DNA of 64,000 nucleotides from Bradyrhizobium sp. BR 10289 (GCF_019455385.1 NZ_JACOFR010000001.1:372001-436000), one strand, 5' to 3'; shown: positions 43,914-52,934, counted from the first letter of the stretch. Translations and numbers: made by a program. The notes: generated by a model not told the origin, from the letters alone.

Positions 43914-45167
43914 TTAAGACGGCAGTGGCGCGGAGGGCGGTTGCTCGGCCGCAGGGAGCGGCTCCGGCTTGACCAGCGGCTCCACCACGTTGCCGCCCTT
44001 GTAGATGCGGGCGTAGCGGTGGCCGAGGCTGGTCAGCACCTCATAGCCGATCGTGCCGAAATGATGCGCGAGCTCGTCGACGGTGATGCCCTCGCCGATC
44101 AGCGTCACCATGTGGCCGCGCCGCGCCGCGTTCGGCGGCAGATCGGTGATGTCGATCGCGATCAGATCCATGGAGATGCGGCCCGCGACCGGGCAACGCT
44201 TGCCGGCGACGATCACCTCGGCGCCGCGGGTGCCGTCGTTCGAGCTGGCAGCGCGGAAATAGCCGTCGGCATAGCCGACCGCGATGATCGCGAGCCTGGT
44301 CGGCCGCCGCGCGGACCAGGTGCCGCCATAGCCGACGGTGTCGCCGCGCTCGACATTGCGGATCTGCACGATGCGCGCCTTGAGGTCGACGACCGGCTGC
44401 ATCGGATTGTCAGCCTCCGGCGTCGGGTTGACGCCGTAGAGCGCAGCGCCCGGCCGCACCAGGTCGAACTGGTAGGGCGCGCCGAGGAAGATTCCCGACG
44501 AGTTGGCGAGCGCCGCCGGCACGCCGGAGAATTCGCTGGCGATGGCGCGGAAGGCGGCAAGCTGCCTGGCGTTGATCTGGCTGTTGAGCTGCTCGGCCGA
44601 GACCAGATGGCTCATCACCAGCGTGATGCCGTGGTCGCCGGCATTGATGCGGGGGATGATGGCCTGCGCCTCGGACAGCGTCAGCCCGAGCCGGTTCATG
44701 CCGGTGTCGATATGGATCGCGGCGCCGCCGTTCCAGCCGCTGCGGCGGCAGAACACGTCCCATTCGGCGAGCTCGTTGAGATCGCCGATCACGGGACGGC
44801 AGTTGATCTTGGCGTAGTGCTCGCCGGTGTTCTGGAAGTAGCCGCCGAGCACGTAGAGCGCAGCGTCCGGCACCGCCGCGCGCACGGTGCGCGCTTCCTC
44901 GATGGTGGCGACGAAGAAGGTCTTGCAGCCGGCCTTGTTGAGGGCCCGCGCAACCTCCGCGGCGCCGCAGCCATAGGCGTCGGCCTTGATCACGGCCGAG
45001 CATTCGGCCGGCACCGCGGTCTTCTCGAGCTTGCGCCAATTGGCGATAATCGCATCGAGATCGACGGTGAGCACACCGCCGTAAGCTGCAAGCGCGGCAG
45101 CCTGATTGGCCTCCGCCGAGAGAAGGCCGGATTGCGGGATCATTTTGGGGTCGGACGCCATTGTCAT
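43914..45167 (-). CDS. alr: Alanine racemase
   Basis: Product of 417 residues. This PLP enzyme supplies D-alanine for peptidoglycan. The PLP lysine is in AVIKADAYGCG; IHIDTGMNRLG and the catalytic-Tyr segment DTVGYGGTWSA follow, and the C-terminal domain ends with RISMDLIAIDITDLP. The last 25 residues form a Pro-rich tail. The N-terminus is about 25 residues longer than in E. coli; an internal start (Met 9) is possible. It is next to dnaB, a known alphaproteobacterial order. Confidence 0.94.
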   Translation of the reverse strand: MTMASDPKMIPQSGLLSAEANQAAALAAYGGVLTVDLDAIIANWRKLEKTAVPAECSAVIKADAYGCGAAEVARALNKAGCKTFFVATIEEARTVRAAVPDAALYVLGGYFQNTGEHYAKINCRPVIGDLNELAEWDVFCRRSGWNGGAAIHIDTGMNRLGLTLSEAQAIIPRINAGDHGITLVMSHLVSAEQLNSQINARQLAAFRAIASEFSGVPAALANSSGIFLGAPYQFDLVRPGAALYGVNPTPEADNPMQPVVDLKARIVQIRNVERGDTVGYGGTWSARRPTRLAIIAVGYADGYFRAASSNDGTRGAEVIVAGKRCPVAGRISMDLIAIDITDLPPNAARRGHMVTLIGEGITVDELAHHFGTIGYEVLTSLGHRYARIYKGGNVVEPLVKPEPLPAAEQPPSAPLPS

Positions 45168-45224
45168 GGCGCCGTTGTACGCAAGAGGCTCGCGCGGTTC
45201 AACCCAGGGAACTTAGCGAGGAAC

Positions 45225-46736
45225 TCAGTAGTCGTTGCCGCTGCGGGCCGGCATCTGACTGTCGGGCGCGAGGTCGCCGAACCGCGTGACCGAGGCTTCG
45301 AAGGCGAGGTCGACGGTGCCGGTCGGGCCGTGGCGCTGCTTGCCGATGATGACTTCGGCCTTGCCGTGCGCAAGACTCATGTCGAGCTGCCACTTCTCGT
45401 GCTCAGGCGTGCCCGGGCGCGGCTCCTTCATGGCGAGGTAGTATTCCTCGCGATACACGAACAGCACGACGTCGGCGTCCTGCTCGATCGATCCGGATTC
45501 ACGCAGGTCGGAGAGCTGCGGCCGTTTGTCGTCGCGGGATTCGACCTGGCGCGAGAGCTGGGACAGCGCGATCACGGGAACGTTGAGCTCCTTGGCGAGC
45601 GCCTTCAGGCTGGTCGTGATCTCCGTGATTTCCTGCACGCGGCTGTCGCTGGCGCGCTTGCTCGAACCCGAGAGCAGCTGGATGTAGTCGATCACCAGCA
45701 GGTCGAGGCCTTTCTGCCGCTTCAGCCGGCGCGCGCGCGCCATCAGTTGCGCGATCGACAGGCCACCGGTCGCGTCGACGTAGAACGGCAGCGATTGCAG
45801 CTCGATCGAGACCTCCCGGATCTTCTCGAAATCGGCTTCCGAGATGCCGCCGCGGCGGATGTGGGAGGAGGGAACGCCGGTGCGCTCGGCCACGATACGC
45901 GTGGCGAGCTGGTCGGCCGACATTTCGCACGAGAAGAAGCCGATCACGCCGCCATTGGCGGCCTTCGTGGTGCCGTCGGCCTGGAGTTCCGGAACGTAGG
46001 CCTTGGCGACGTTGTAGGCGATGTTGGTCGCGAGCGAAGTCTTGCCCATGCCGGGACGGCCCGCGACGATGATGAGGTCGGAGTGCTGCAATCCGCCCAT
46101 CTTGGTGTCGAGGTCGCGCATGCCGGTCGAGATGCCGGACAGCTTCCCGTCGCGCTGGAACGCCTTGGCAGCGAGATCGACCGCGACCGCCAGGGCCTGC
46201 GAGAATTTCTGGAAGCCGCCGTCATAGCGACCGGACTCGGCGAGTTCGTAGAGCTTGCGCTCAGCGTCCTCGATCTGGGCACGCGGTTGGAAGTCGACCG
46301 GCGCGTCGTAGGCGACATTGACCATGTCCTCGCCGATGCCGATCAGGTCGCGGCGCAAAGACAGATCGTAGACGGTGCGCCCATAATCCTGGGCGTTGAT
46401 GATGGTGGTGGCTTCAGCCGCAAGGCGCGCCAGATATTGCCCGATGGTCATGCCGCCGACATCGGTGTCGGCGGGCAGGAACGTCTTCAGCGTCACGGGC
46501 GTGGCGATCTTGCCCATCCGGATCAGGCTGCCGGCGGTCTCGTAGATGGTCTGGTGCAGCGGCTCGAAAAAATGCTTCGGCTCCAGGAAGTCGGAGACCC
46601 GATAGAAGGCATCGTTGTTGACCAGGATTGCGCCCAGAAGGCTCTGTTCCGCCTCGATATTATGCGGCGCACTCCGGTAGGCGGGAGTTCCCGGCTCGGG
46701 CGCGAGTTTGAGGACGTTCGAATCAGTCAGGGCCAT
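45225..46736 (-). CDS. dnaB: Replicative DNA helicase DnaB
   Basis: Product of 503 residues. The N-terminal domain begins APHNIEAEQSLLGAILVNND. The RecA-like helicase domain has Walker A AGRPGMGKTSLATNIA (about residue 235), Walker B LLVIDYIQLLSG, and the DnaB-specific SQLSRQVESRDDKRP and LRESGSIEQDADVVLF. It unwinds the replication fork as a hexamer. No intein is seen. It is upstream of alr on the same strand. Confidence 0.96.
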   Translation of the reverse strand: MALTDSNVLKLAPEPGTPAYRSAPHNIEAEQSLLGAILVNNDAFYRVSDFLEPKHFFEPLHQTIYETAGSLIRMGKIATPVTLKTFLPADTDVGGMTIGQYLARLAAEATTIINAQDYGRTVYDLSLRRDLIGIGEDMVNVAYDAPVDFQPRAQIEDAERKLYELAESGRYDGGFQKFSQALAVAVDLAAKAFQRDGKLSGISTGMRDLDTKMGGLQHSDLIIVAGRPGMGKTSLATNIAYNVAKAYVPELQADGTTKAANGGVIGFFSCEMSADQLATRIVAERTGVPSSHIRRGGISEADFEKIREVSIELQSLPFYVDATGGLSIAQLMARARRLKRQKGLDLLVIDYIQLLSGSSKRASDSRVQEITEITTSLKALAKELNVPVIALSQLSRQVESRDDKRPQLSDLRESGSIEQDADVVLFVYREEYYLAMKEPRPGTPEHEKWQLDMSLAHGKAEVIIGKQRHGPTGTVDLAFEASVTRFGDLAPDSQMPARSGNDY

Positions 46737-47028
46737 GGTCGGACGTGCTTAGCAATTTTCTTGGGCAGATGCGGGGCCGGGATAAAGCGCCGCCCCGCTT
46801 CAAAGCGGAAGCGAAAGCTGACCGCTATCAACCGCTCAGTGAAAATGGTGGATGATTAGCAGCCGCAGCATGCGCCGTGCTTGACGGATTTTTGCGGAAC
46901 TCGCCCGGCCCGAAACCGGCCGCGACCGCGCCATGGAAAAATCCGGAAACCGTGAACCTAATGAAATGACGCGAAGACGTATCGAGAAGCGGGCGAAACG
47001 ACGCGCGCCGGGAGCTTTTGGCTCACCT

Positions 47029-47148
47029 TCAGACCAGCAGGAGATAGACCAGCGCGATCAGGGCCGCTCCGACGCCGGTGGCGATCAGGGCATAATCTGT
47101 GCGGAGGTCGTCCTGCACGTCGAATGAGGTTCGGGTCTCTTTGCTCAT
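47029..47148 (-). CDS. 39-residue membrane protein, hypothetical
   Basis: A short frame: a polar head (MSKETRTSFDVQDDLRTDY) followed by one membrane helix (ALIATGVGAALIALVYLLLV) ending at the C-terminus. The clean amphipathic split and the intact frame argue for a real tail-anchored small protein, although the ribosome site is weak. A perfect CRP/FNR-like palindrome lies 33 bp upstream. No family is recognised. Confidence 0.5.
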   Translation of the reverse strand: MSKETRTSFDVQDDLRTDYALIATGVGAALIALVYLLLV

Positions 47149-47180
47149 GGCGACGGTCTAAGCCAGACCCGAACAGACTT

Positions 47181-47198
47181 ATGTGAAGCAGATCACAT
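47181..47198. promoter_or_regulatory. CRP/FNR-family operator-like palindrome
   Basis: ATGTGA-N6-TCACAT is a perfect inverted repeat and equals the core CRP consensus TGTGA-N6-TCACA. It lies between two divergent small genes (start at 47148 minus and 47292 plus), so either or both could be controlled. Confidence 0.55.
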
Positions 47199-47291
47199 CT
47201 CCCCGGATTCTTTCGGGGCAAGTAGCCGGAACAGGCAGGCGGGCAGGGAATTGTCCCTCGCGACCCCGCCAACAGGGAACGAGGCAGAGCG

Positions 47292-47498
47292 ATGCGGCCA
47301 GAACGGCAGCTCCAGAATTGGCGAAGCGAGGCAGGCAGCCGGCTTTGGTTGTCCGGGCTGATCGCGGCCATGCAGCATGCCGAGCGGCCCGAAGTGCGCC
47401 GCGAGCCGGTCGCACCCGAGATTCTCGCGGAGTTTCGGGCGCAACTGGGGTTAACGGCGCCTTTCGGCGCCTCGCCGATCTCGACCCTGCGTCACTAG
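47292..47498 (+). CDS. Small hypothetical protein
   Basis: A 68-residue frame beginning with ATG after AGGCAGAG. It is polar and Arg/Glu-rich (RPEVRREPVAPEILAEFRAQL) with no membrane segment or known motif. It is convergent with cfa, its stop 4 bp from the cfa stop. The frame could be chance in high-GC DNA; support comes only from its ribosome site and the operator-like palindrome upstream. Confidence 0.38.
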   Translation: MRPERQLQNWRSEAGSRLWLSGLIAAMQHAERPEVRREPVAPEILAEFRAQLGLTAPFGASPISTLRH

Positions 47499-47501
47499 GA
47501 T

Positions 47502-48752
47502 CTATTCACCAGCCAGCTTCAGCGTGGGCCTTGTGCCGCTTTCGATGGCCCGCAACCGGGCTTCCTCGCGCGCGATGTAGTCGCGCGTCATCGGCACGAC
47601 GCCTTGACGTTTGGTGAGTTGGATCTGGAAATTCATCATCGCTTGCTTGCGGAAGGTCATCTCGCTAGCCGCCAGGTAAAATTCCCACATCCGGGCGAAG
47701 CGCTCGTCGTAGAGCTGCACCGCGTCCTCACGCCGCGCCATGAAGCGCTCTCGCCAGGCCTTCAGCGTCTCGGCGTAGTGCAGGCGCAGGATCTCGATGT
47801 CGCAGACCAGCAAGCCGGCGCGCTCGATCGCCGGCAGCACCTCGGACAGAGCAGGGATGTAACCGCCGGGGAAGATGTATTTGGCGATCCAGGGATTGGT
47901 GGAGTCCGGCCCCTGCGAACGGCCGATCGAGTGCAGCAGCATGACGCCGTCCTCGCTCAGCAATTCCGCGCAGCGCTGGAAATAGGTGTCGTAGAACCTC
48001 TCTCCGACGTGTTCGAACATGCCGACCGAGACGATGCGATCGAATGGGCCGTCAATGTCGCGATAGTCCTGGAGCTTGAATTTAACCGAGCCGGTTAGGC
48101 CCTTCTCGGCCGCACGCGCATTGGCGACCTGCAATTGCTCGGTCGACAGGGTGACGCCGGTGACGTCGGCGCCGGCGATCTCGGCGAGGTAGAGGCTGAG
48201 CCCACCCCAGCCCGAGCCGATGTCGAGCACGCGCTGGCCGTGCTGGAGACGCAGCTTTGCGGCGATGTGCCGCTTCTTGGCGAGCTGGGCGTCGTCGAGG
48301 GTTGCGTCCGGCGTCTCGAAATAGGCGCAGCTGTATTGCTTGTCGGCGTCGAGAAAGAGCGAATAGAGCCGCGCGTCGAGATCGTAGTGATGCGCGACAT
48401 TCTTGCGCGAGCGCGGGCGTGGATTGAACTGCTTCAGATGCCGCGTCAGATAGCGCAGATGCCAGAAGGGTTTTGCCCACTGCGGCAATAGGTCGGGTTG
48501 ATCCAGCAGGATTGCGAGGGCATCAGCTATGTTGCCGCGCTCGACGATGAACTCGCCGTCCATGTAGGCCTCGCCAAGCCCGAGTTCGGGATTGATGAGG
48601 ATCCTTCGTTCTGCATCCGTGGTCACGAAACGGACCGCGACCGGTTGGCCTGAGCCATCGCCTACGGTGAACTTCGATCCTTTTGCCGTGGTCACCGTCA
48701 ACGAGCCGCGGCGGATGAATTGAGACAGGAATTGACGCAACAAACGGTCCAT
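47502..48752 (-). CDS. cfa: Cyclopropane-fatty-acyl-phospholipid synthase
   Basis: Product of 416 residues from the ATG with GAGAGGAAGG upstream; the longer frame is not used. It transfers a methylene from S-adenosylmethionine to double bonds of membrane phospholipid chains. The N-terminal lipid-binding part (about 1-115) precedes the methyltransferase: HHYDLDARLYSLFLD, YSCAYF, SAM motif LDIGSGWGGLSLYLA, then GMFEHVG and FPGGYIPALSE. Intact and full length. Confidence 0.93.
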   Translation of the reverse strand: MDRLLRQFLSQFIRRGSLTVTTAKGSKFTVGDGSGQPVAVRFVTTDAERRILINPELGLGEAYMDGEFIVERGNIADALAILLDQPDLLPQWAKPFWHLRYLTRHLKQFNPRPRSRKNVAHHYDLDARLYSLFLDADKQYSCAYFETPDATLDDAQLAKKRHIAAKLRLQHGQRVLDIGSGWGGLSLYLAEIAGADVTGVTLSTEQLQVANARAAEKGLTGSVKFKLQDYRDIDGPFDRIVSVGMFEHVGERFYDTYFQRCAELLSEDGVMLLHSIGRSQGPDSTNPWIAKYIFPGGYIPALSEVLPAIERAGLLVCDIEILRLHYAETLKAWRERFMARREDAVQLYDERFARMWEFYLAASEMTFRKQAMMNFQIQLTKRQGVVPMTRDYIAREEARLRAIESGTRPTLKLAGE

Positions 48753-49030
48753 CGACACCTTCCTCTCGAGCGAACGCGAAGGGAATGCGACTAACCCGGC
48801 CTTCACATCCGACGCCCAGGTCCCACTCTGGTTCCTATGCGTTTGCATCTAAATCTGGGGAGGGTGTTCCGGTCGCGCTATTGCGCTGTGATCACGGCCG
48901 ATATTCCAAAAGCGCTTAATCACATCCTTGCGCGTGGAGGCTGCTTCCATTCGCGGCTCAATCCGCTAAAAGGTGACCCGCCGCGCCGATGCCGGCTGCA
49001 ATTCGCGGAAATTCAATGGAGATGACGGGA

Positions 49031-49957
49031 ATGTCGAGCCGAGCGCTCAGCCTCGCGACGGTATTGCTTCTGATCGGCTTCGGCTCCGCCGATACCGTTC
49101 TTGCGCAGGCGACGAACCTCGAGGCCGGCAAAAGCCCATCCCAGATTTTCGCGCAGACCTGCAATGCATGCCACAAGAGCCCGCGCGGCCTGTTGAAGAC
49201 CGTGGCGCCGGGCTCGCTGCCGGGATTTTTGCGCCAGCACTACACCACGAGCTCGGACATGGCGGGCATCCTCGCCTCCTATCTCGTCTCCAACGGGGCC
49301 ACCGACACCCGCTACCAGGCCAAGGACGGCAAGAAGGACGGCGCCAGGGACAGGGAAGCGAACACCGCACCTGGCCAGTCGCCGGAGCATCAGGGCCGCC
49401 GCCAGCGTTCGCAGGACGCCGCCAAGCCGGACGCCGAGGGCGCAGCGCCGCCTGCTGAAGGCCGCCAGAAGCGCGCGGCCCGGCCGAGCGAGGAAGGTGC
49501 AAAGCCGGAGGGACAGGCCACTCCTGAGGGACGCAAAGGCAAGCGTCGCGCCAGGCCCGGCACCGAGGACGCACCGAAGGTCGATGCCAACGCGCCGGCC
49601 ATTGACGACAAGAAGGGCGAGTCCAGGCCTGAGAGTGTGAAGGTCGAGCCCGAGGCCAAACCGGCAGAGAAGCCTGCTGAAACCAAACCTTCTGAAACGA
49701 AGCCTGAGAGCGCCAAGGTCGAGCCGCGCAGCAGCGATGCTCCGGCGCTGCGGCCCGATCCGGTGCCGCAGGTGACGCCGGCTCCGCCGGCGGCCGCGGC
49801 GTCTAAGCCGGTGGAAGAGGCGGCTCCCAAGCCGGCTGCGCCCGCCGCCCGCTTGGAGCCGGCCCCCGCGCCCAAACCGCAGGAAGCCGCGCCGGCCCCG
49901 ACCGCTGCGGCGCCGGCGGAGTCCTCCGGACCGCCCGCGCCGCCGATCTCGCGGTAA
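49031..49957 (+). CDS. Exported CXXCH (c-type haem) protein with long Pro/Ala/Glu/Lys tail
   Basis: Product of 308 residues; GGAG 9 bp upstream supports this ATG, though 49022 or 49016 could serve. A signal peptide (LSLATVLLLIGFGSADTVLA) is followed by IFAQTCNACHKSPRGLL, a haem c attachment site near residue 45. The short domain to about residue 90 resembles a minimal cytochrome c without an obvious Met ligand. The remaining 210 residues are disordered and charged (Glu, Lys, Pro, Ala repeats such as KPAETKPSETKPESAKVEP). Function unknown. Confidence 0.7.
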   Translation: MSSRALSLATVLLLIGFGSADTVLAQATNLEAGKSPSQIFAQTCNACHKSPRGLLKTVAPGSLPGFLRQHYTTSSDMAGILASYLVSNGATDTRYQAKDGKKDGARDREANTAPGQSPEHQGRRQRSQDAAKPDAEGAAPPAEGRQKRAARPSEEGAKPEGQATPEGRKGKRRARPGTEDAPKVDANAPAIDDKKGESRPESVKVEPEAKPAEKPAETKPSETKPESAKVEPRSSDAPALRPDPVPQVTPAPPAAAASKPVEEAAPKPAAPAARLEPAPAPKPQEAAPAPTAAAPAESSGPPAPPISR

Positions 49958-49981
49958 CACTCGACATTCCCAGATCGACTT

Positions 49982-50010
49982 GCTGAGGCCGCGCCCATCG
50001 TGGCCTCAGC
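49982..50010 (+). terminator. Hairpin after the CXXCH protein gene
   Basis: GCTGAGGCC / GGCCTCAGC form a perfect 9-bp stem with an 11-nt loop, 25 bp after the stop. No T run, so efficiency is uncertain. Confidence 0.45.
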
Positions 50011-50027
50011 GTCGTCTTGACCTCAAT

Positions 50028-50055
50028 TAGAGTAACACTCTAGAGTGTTACTCTA
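50028..50055. promoter_or_regulatory. Perfect 28-bp palindromic operator before a tetR gene
   Basis: Each 14-bp half is TAGAGTAACACTCT and its exact reverse complement, with no spacer. It ends 10 bp before the GTG of the TetR gene and abuts the ribosome site AGGAGG, so repressor bound here would block its own expression and that of the thioesterase gene behind it. Confidence 0.8.
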
Positions 50056-50065
50056 GGAGGTTCCC

Positions 50066-50662
50066 GTGACGACGAGCGTGCGTGACGATCTGCTGGCGGC
50101 GGGGCTTGCCGTGTTCGACCGCGTCGGCTTCGAGGCCGCGACGGTCGCGGCGATCCGCACCCGGGCACGGGCCTCCAACGGCAGCTTCTTTCATGTGTTC
50201 GGATCGAAGAAGGAGCTCGCGGGCGCGCTGTTCCTCAATGTGCTCAGGCATTATCACGCCGCCGTGCTGGCCGCGCTGGATCCTGTCCCCGATGCAGAGC
50301 AGGGCATCGATCGCCTGATCCGGGCGCATCTGGACTGGGTGGTCACGAGCCGCCGCGAGGCGCGCTACCTGTTCGAGATCTCGCGCAGCGAGTGGGGCGA
50401 GGACATGCGCGATGCCCAGCGCGCGCAGAATGCGCGGCTTGCCGACGGTATCGAGCGCTGGCGCGCGCCGCTGGTCGCCGATGGTGCATTGCTGCCGATG
50501 GCGCCGGTGATGTTCGTCAGCCAGCTGATCGGTCCCGCGCAGATTTTTTGCCGCGCGTTCCTCTCGGGGCGCGACCGCGCCGATCCGCGCGTTGAGGCCG
50601 ACACGCTGATCGCCTGCGCCATCCGCGCCCTGGTGCCGCCAGACCGCATCAACAAGCCATAA
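50066..50662 (+). CDS. TetR/AcrR family regulator upstream of a thioesterase
   Basis: Product of 198 residues, GTG start with AGGAGG 5 bp upstream. The HTH domain (about 5-50) is LLAAGLAVFDRVGFEAATVA, then AIRTRARASNGSFFHVFGSK. The rest is helical with a C-terminal family pattern (VMFVSQLIGPAQIFCRAFLSG). The perfect palindrome at its start codon is the probable operator. The PaaI-type thioesterase gene follows 11 bp later, so its ligand may be an acyl or aryl-CoA. Confidence 0.88.
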   Translation: MTTSVRDDLLAAGLAVFDRVGFEAATVAAIRTRARASNGSFFHVFGSKKELAGALFLNVLRHYHAAVLAALDPVPDAEQGIDRLIRAHLDWVVTSRREARYLFEISRSEWGEDMRDAQRAQNARLADGIERWRAPLVADGALLPMAPVMFVSQLIGPAQIFCRAFLSGRDRADPRVEADTLIACAIRALVPPDRINKP

Positions 50663-50673
50663 GGAGAGGTGCC

Positions 50674-51141
50674 ATGCGAACCGAAGCAGATCCCGACTTT
50701 GAGCCGATCGCCGAGCGCATCCACGCCAATGTCGGCCGCCAGGGGTTCATGAATCTGGTTGGCGCCGAGCTCTCGGATTTGGCGCGCGGCACCTGCACGA
50801 TCGCAGTCGAGCGCCGGCCGGAGCTGTTGCAGCAGCACGGCTTCTTCCACGGCGGCGTCACCGCCTTTCTGGTCGACAACGCCACGACGATTGCCGCTGC
50901 GACGTCGCGCGGCCAGGCGGCGCTGACGGCGGAGTACAAGCTCAATCTGCTCTCGCCCGCGGTCGGCGACAAACTGATCTGCCGCGCCAGGGTGATCAAG
51001 CCGGGGCGTCAGGTCGCGGTGGTCGCGGCCGATGTGTTCTGCGTCCGCGACGGTGTGGAGAAGCACACGGCCACGGCGCTCGCCTCGATCGCGATGCTGA
51101 GCGAAGATGTCGCCGCCCAAACGAAAAGCCCGGCCGCCTGA
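50674..51141 (+). CDS. PaaI-type hotdog-fold thioesterase
   Basis: Product of 155 residues. Hotdog thioesterases hydrolyse acyl- or hydroxyphenylacetyl-CoA. The PaaI signature QQHGFFHGGVTAFLVDNATT carries the helix-start Gly-Gly and the acidic residue (Asp in VDNA). Strands LTAEYKLNLLSPAVGDKL and VIKPGRQVAVVAADVF complete the fold. It is co-transcribed with the TetR gene. RBS AAGGAGAGG, 5 bp upstream. The end of the gene overlaps the rplI terminator. Confidence 0.87.
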   Translation: MRTEADPDFEPIAERIHANVGRQGFMNLVGAELSDLARGTCTIAVERRPELLQQHGFFHGGVTAFLVDNATTIAAATSRGQAALTAEYKLNLLSPAVGDKLICRARVIKPGRQVAVVAADVFCVRDGVEKHTATALASIAMLSEDVAAQTKSPAA

Positions 51142-51154
51142 GGCGACCGGGCTT
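51124..51154 (-). terminator. Rho-independent terminator of the rplI operon
   Basis: GCCCGG.CGCC / GGCG.CCGGGC around a 3-nt loop, followed on the minus strand by TTTT. It lies 24 bp after the rplI stop and overlaps the last codons of the convergent thioesterase gene. Confidence 0.75.
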
Positions 51155-51177
51155 CGCTTCGCACATGAATGCGAGGC

Positions 51178-51777
51178 TTACTTCTCTTCCGCAGCCGGGG
51201 CCGGCTCGACCTCGTCGTGCTGGGCTTCCGGATCGAAGAACTCGCCGGCGGCGGCGATCGCCTCGGCGGCAGCATCCCGGTCCTCGTTGCGGGTCGAGAT
51301 GTCCTCGCCGCGGTTGATGCGCTCGGCCTCGTCCTGGCTGCGCGCCACCGTGACGGTGATCTCGACTTCGACCTCGGGATGGACGGCGACGGTGATGGAG
51401 CGCTTGCCGATGGTCTTGATCGGTGCGTCGAGCTGCACCTGCGGGCGGGCCAGCGAGATGCCGTCGGCTTCGAACGCCAGGACGATGTCACGCACGTTGA
51501 CCGAGCCGAACAGCTGGCCGGCCTCCGAGGCCTGGCGGATCACGATGATGTTCTTGCCCTCGATCTTCTCGGCGACCTTGGCGGCCTCGGCCTTGGAGGC
51601 GAGGTTGCGGGCCTCGAGATCGGCCTTCATGCCCTCGTACTTGGCCTTGTTGTCGGCGGTGGCGCGCAGCGCCTTGCCGCGCTTGAGCAGGAAATTGCGG
51701 GCGTAGCCGTCGCGAACCTTCACGACTTCGCCCATCTGGCCGAGCTTGTTTACGCGTTCCAGCAAAATGACTTCCAT
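51178..51777 (-). CDS. rplI: 50S ribosomal protein L9 with acidic C-terminal extension
   Basis: Product of 199 residues, against about 149 in E. coli. The N-terminal rRNA-binding domain [19 protein letters not shown] and the [18 protein letters not shown] motif are standard, as is the C-terminal globular domain up to [16 protein letters not shown]. About 45 extra residues rich in Glu, Asp and Ala follow ([20 protein letters not shown]). Strong GGAGAACG ribosome site. It is the end of the rpsF-rpsR-DUF2232-rplI unit. Confidence 0.96.
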   Translation of the reverse strand: MEVILLERVNKLGQMGEVVKVRDGYARNFLLKRGKALRATADNKAKYEGMKADLEARNLASKAEAAKVAEKIEGKNIIVIRQASEAGQLFGSVNVRDIVLAFEADGISLARPQVQLDAPIKTIGKRSITVAVHPEVEVEITVTVARSQDEAERINRGEDISTRNEDRDAAAEAIAAAGEFFDPEAQHDEVEPAPAAEEK

Positions 51778-51825
51778 ATTCGTTCTCCTTTGTAGTGTTG
51801 GTGGGTTGGATTTTCGGACTTGAAC

Positions 51826-52803
51826 TCAAGGGGTCGGCAGCGGCGGTGGCTGCCGCGTCCGCAGGAAGCGCTCGCGAAAGCCGAACACGGCGTCCGCAAG
51901 GCCGAGGATCACCATCGCGATGACGGGCCAGCCGAACACCACGACGACGGCGTAGGCCGAACCGAGCCAGAAGGTGCGGCTCTTCAGGGCCAGTGTCAGC
52001 GTATGCAGCACGGCAAAGCCGGTGAGCGCGTAACCCATCATCAGCGCCGCCGTGGCGATCTGCGCGACGATCGCGAGCAGCCCGCCGGTGAAGCAGAAGG
52101 CAAGGGCAATGCAGAGCGCCACCAGCGTCATCGGCGGCAGCTCCGCCGTCTTCATGTCCGGCCAGGGACGGTGCAGCCGGCCCGACGTCGCCGTCACCTT
52201 GGCGCTGAGCCAGAGATTGAGCGTCAGCGTCATCATCGCCACGATGGTGGCCGCGGCGGGCGCCACGCGCACCAGCGCATCGACGAACTGGTCGGCTTCG
52301 CCCGAGGCTTGCGGATCGGTGGCACGGAGCAGGCGCATCAGGCCGCGCTTGAGCGTGCCGATGATGGTGTCGGCGTCGGTCCCGAGCGTGAGCAGGACGG
52401 CGATCGTGGTCAGCGCGGCGAAGCCCGCGATCCACAAAAGGATGCGGCCGACCGGGTACCATTCGAGCTCGGGCTCCGCCGCCGGCTCGGTCGCGCCCTC
52501 CGGCGCAGCAGGCCCGACGCGCCGGCTGAGCAGCACGAGATGGCCGAGCCACCAGGCCGGCAGCGCGACGGTGACGGCAAAGGCGATGCAGTAGGGCAGG
52601 CCGAACAGGGCGCCGAGGCCGGCCGCGGCGGCGATCCCGCCGATGCTCGCGCACAGCGGGCCCCAGCCGATCGCGGCGACCATCAGCGGCAGCGGCGCGA
52701 GATAGAACAGGACGAGCGAGATCAGCGCGCCCGACACGATCGAGGCGAACATCAGGGCCGACGCAGCGCCGGCGATCAGGGCGATCAGTGCAAATGCCAT
52801 CAT
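51826..52803 (-). CDS. DUF2232 family membrane protein (YybS-like)
   Basis: Product of 325 residues with about eight hydrophobic helices: MMAFALIALIAGAASALMFA at the start, LVLFYLAPLPLMVAAIGWGP, then pairs of long spans. In alphaproteobacteria DUF2232 genes lie between rpsR and rplI, as they do here. In Bacillus the related yybS lies near rplI. The family may act as a transporter of unknown cargo. The ATG of MMAFAL is chosen because the frame above it is not conserved-looking. Confidence 0.8.
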   Translation of the reverse strand: MMAFALIALIAGAASALMFASIVSGALISLVLFYLAPLPLMVAAIGWGPLCASIGGIAAAAGLGALFGLPYCIAFAVTVALPAWWLGHLVLLSRRVGPAAPEGATEPAAEPELEWYPVGRILLWIAGFAALTTIAVLLTLGTDADTIIGTLKRGLMRLLRATDPQASGEADQFVDALVRVAPAAATIVAMMTLTLNLWLSAKVTATSGRLHRPWPDMKTAELPPMTLVALCIALAFCFTGGLLAIVAQIATAALMMGYALTGFAVLHTLTLALKSRTFWLGSAYAVVVVFGWPVIAMVILGLADAVFGFRERFLRTRQPPPLPTP

Positions 52804-52934
52804 CAGCTGTCCCGCTCCCTTCGAGCGGTTAGAGGCGTCTCGCCCCAACCATCGGCGACCGGACGACCCGGAAGCCTTATGAGTTCAGAAAAGTCGCGAC
52901 CGGCGGCTCGAGGCCGCCGGTCGAATAGGTCGTA

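Noticed and set aside
43785..46859. A 1024-codon open frame on the plus strand
   Set aside because: Antisense to alr and dnaB, which are intact; no domain pattern.
46933..47127. A 64-codon plus-strand frame
   Set aside because: No ribosome site and it is antisense to the better-supported 39-residue membrane protein.
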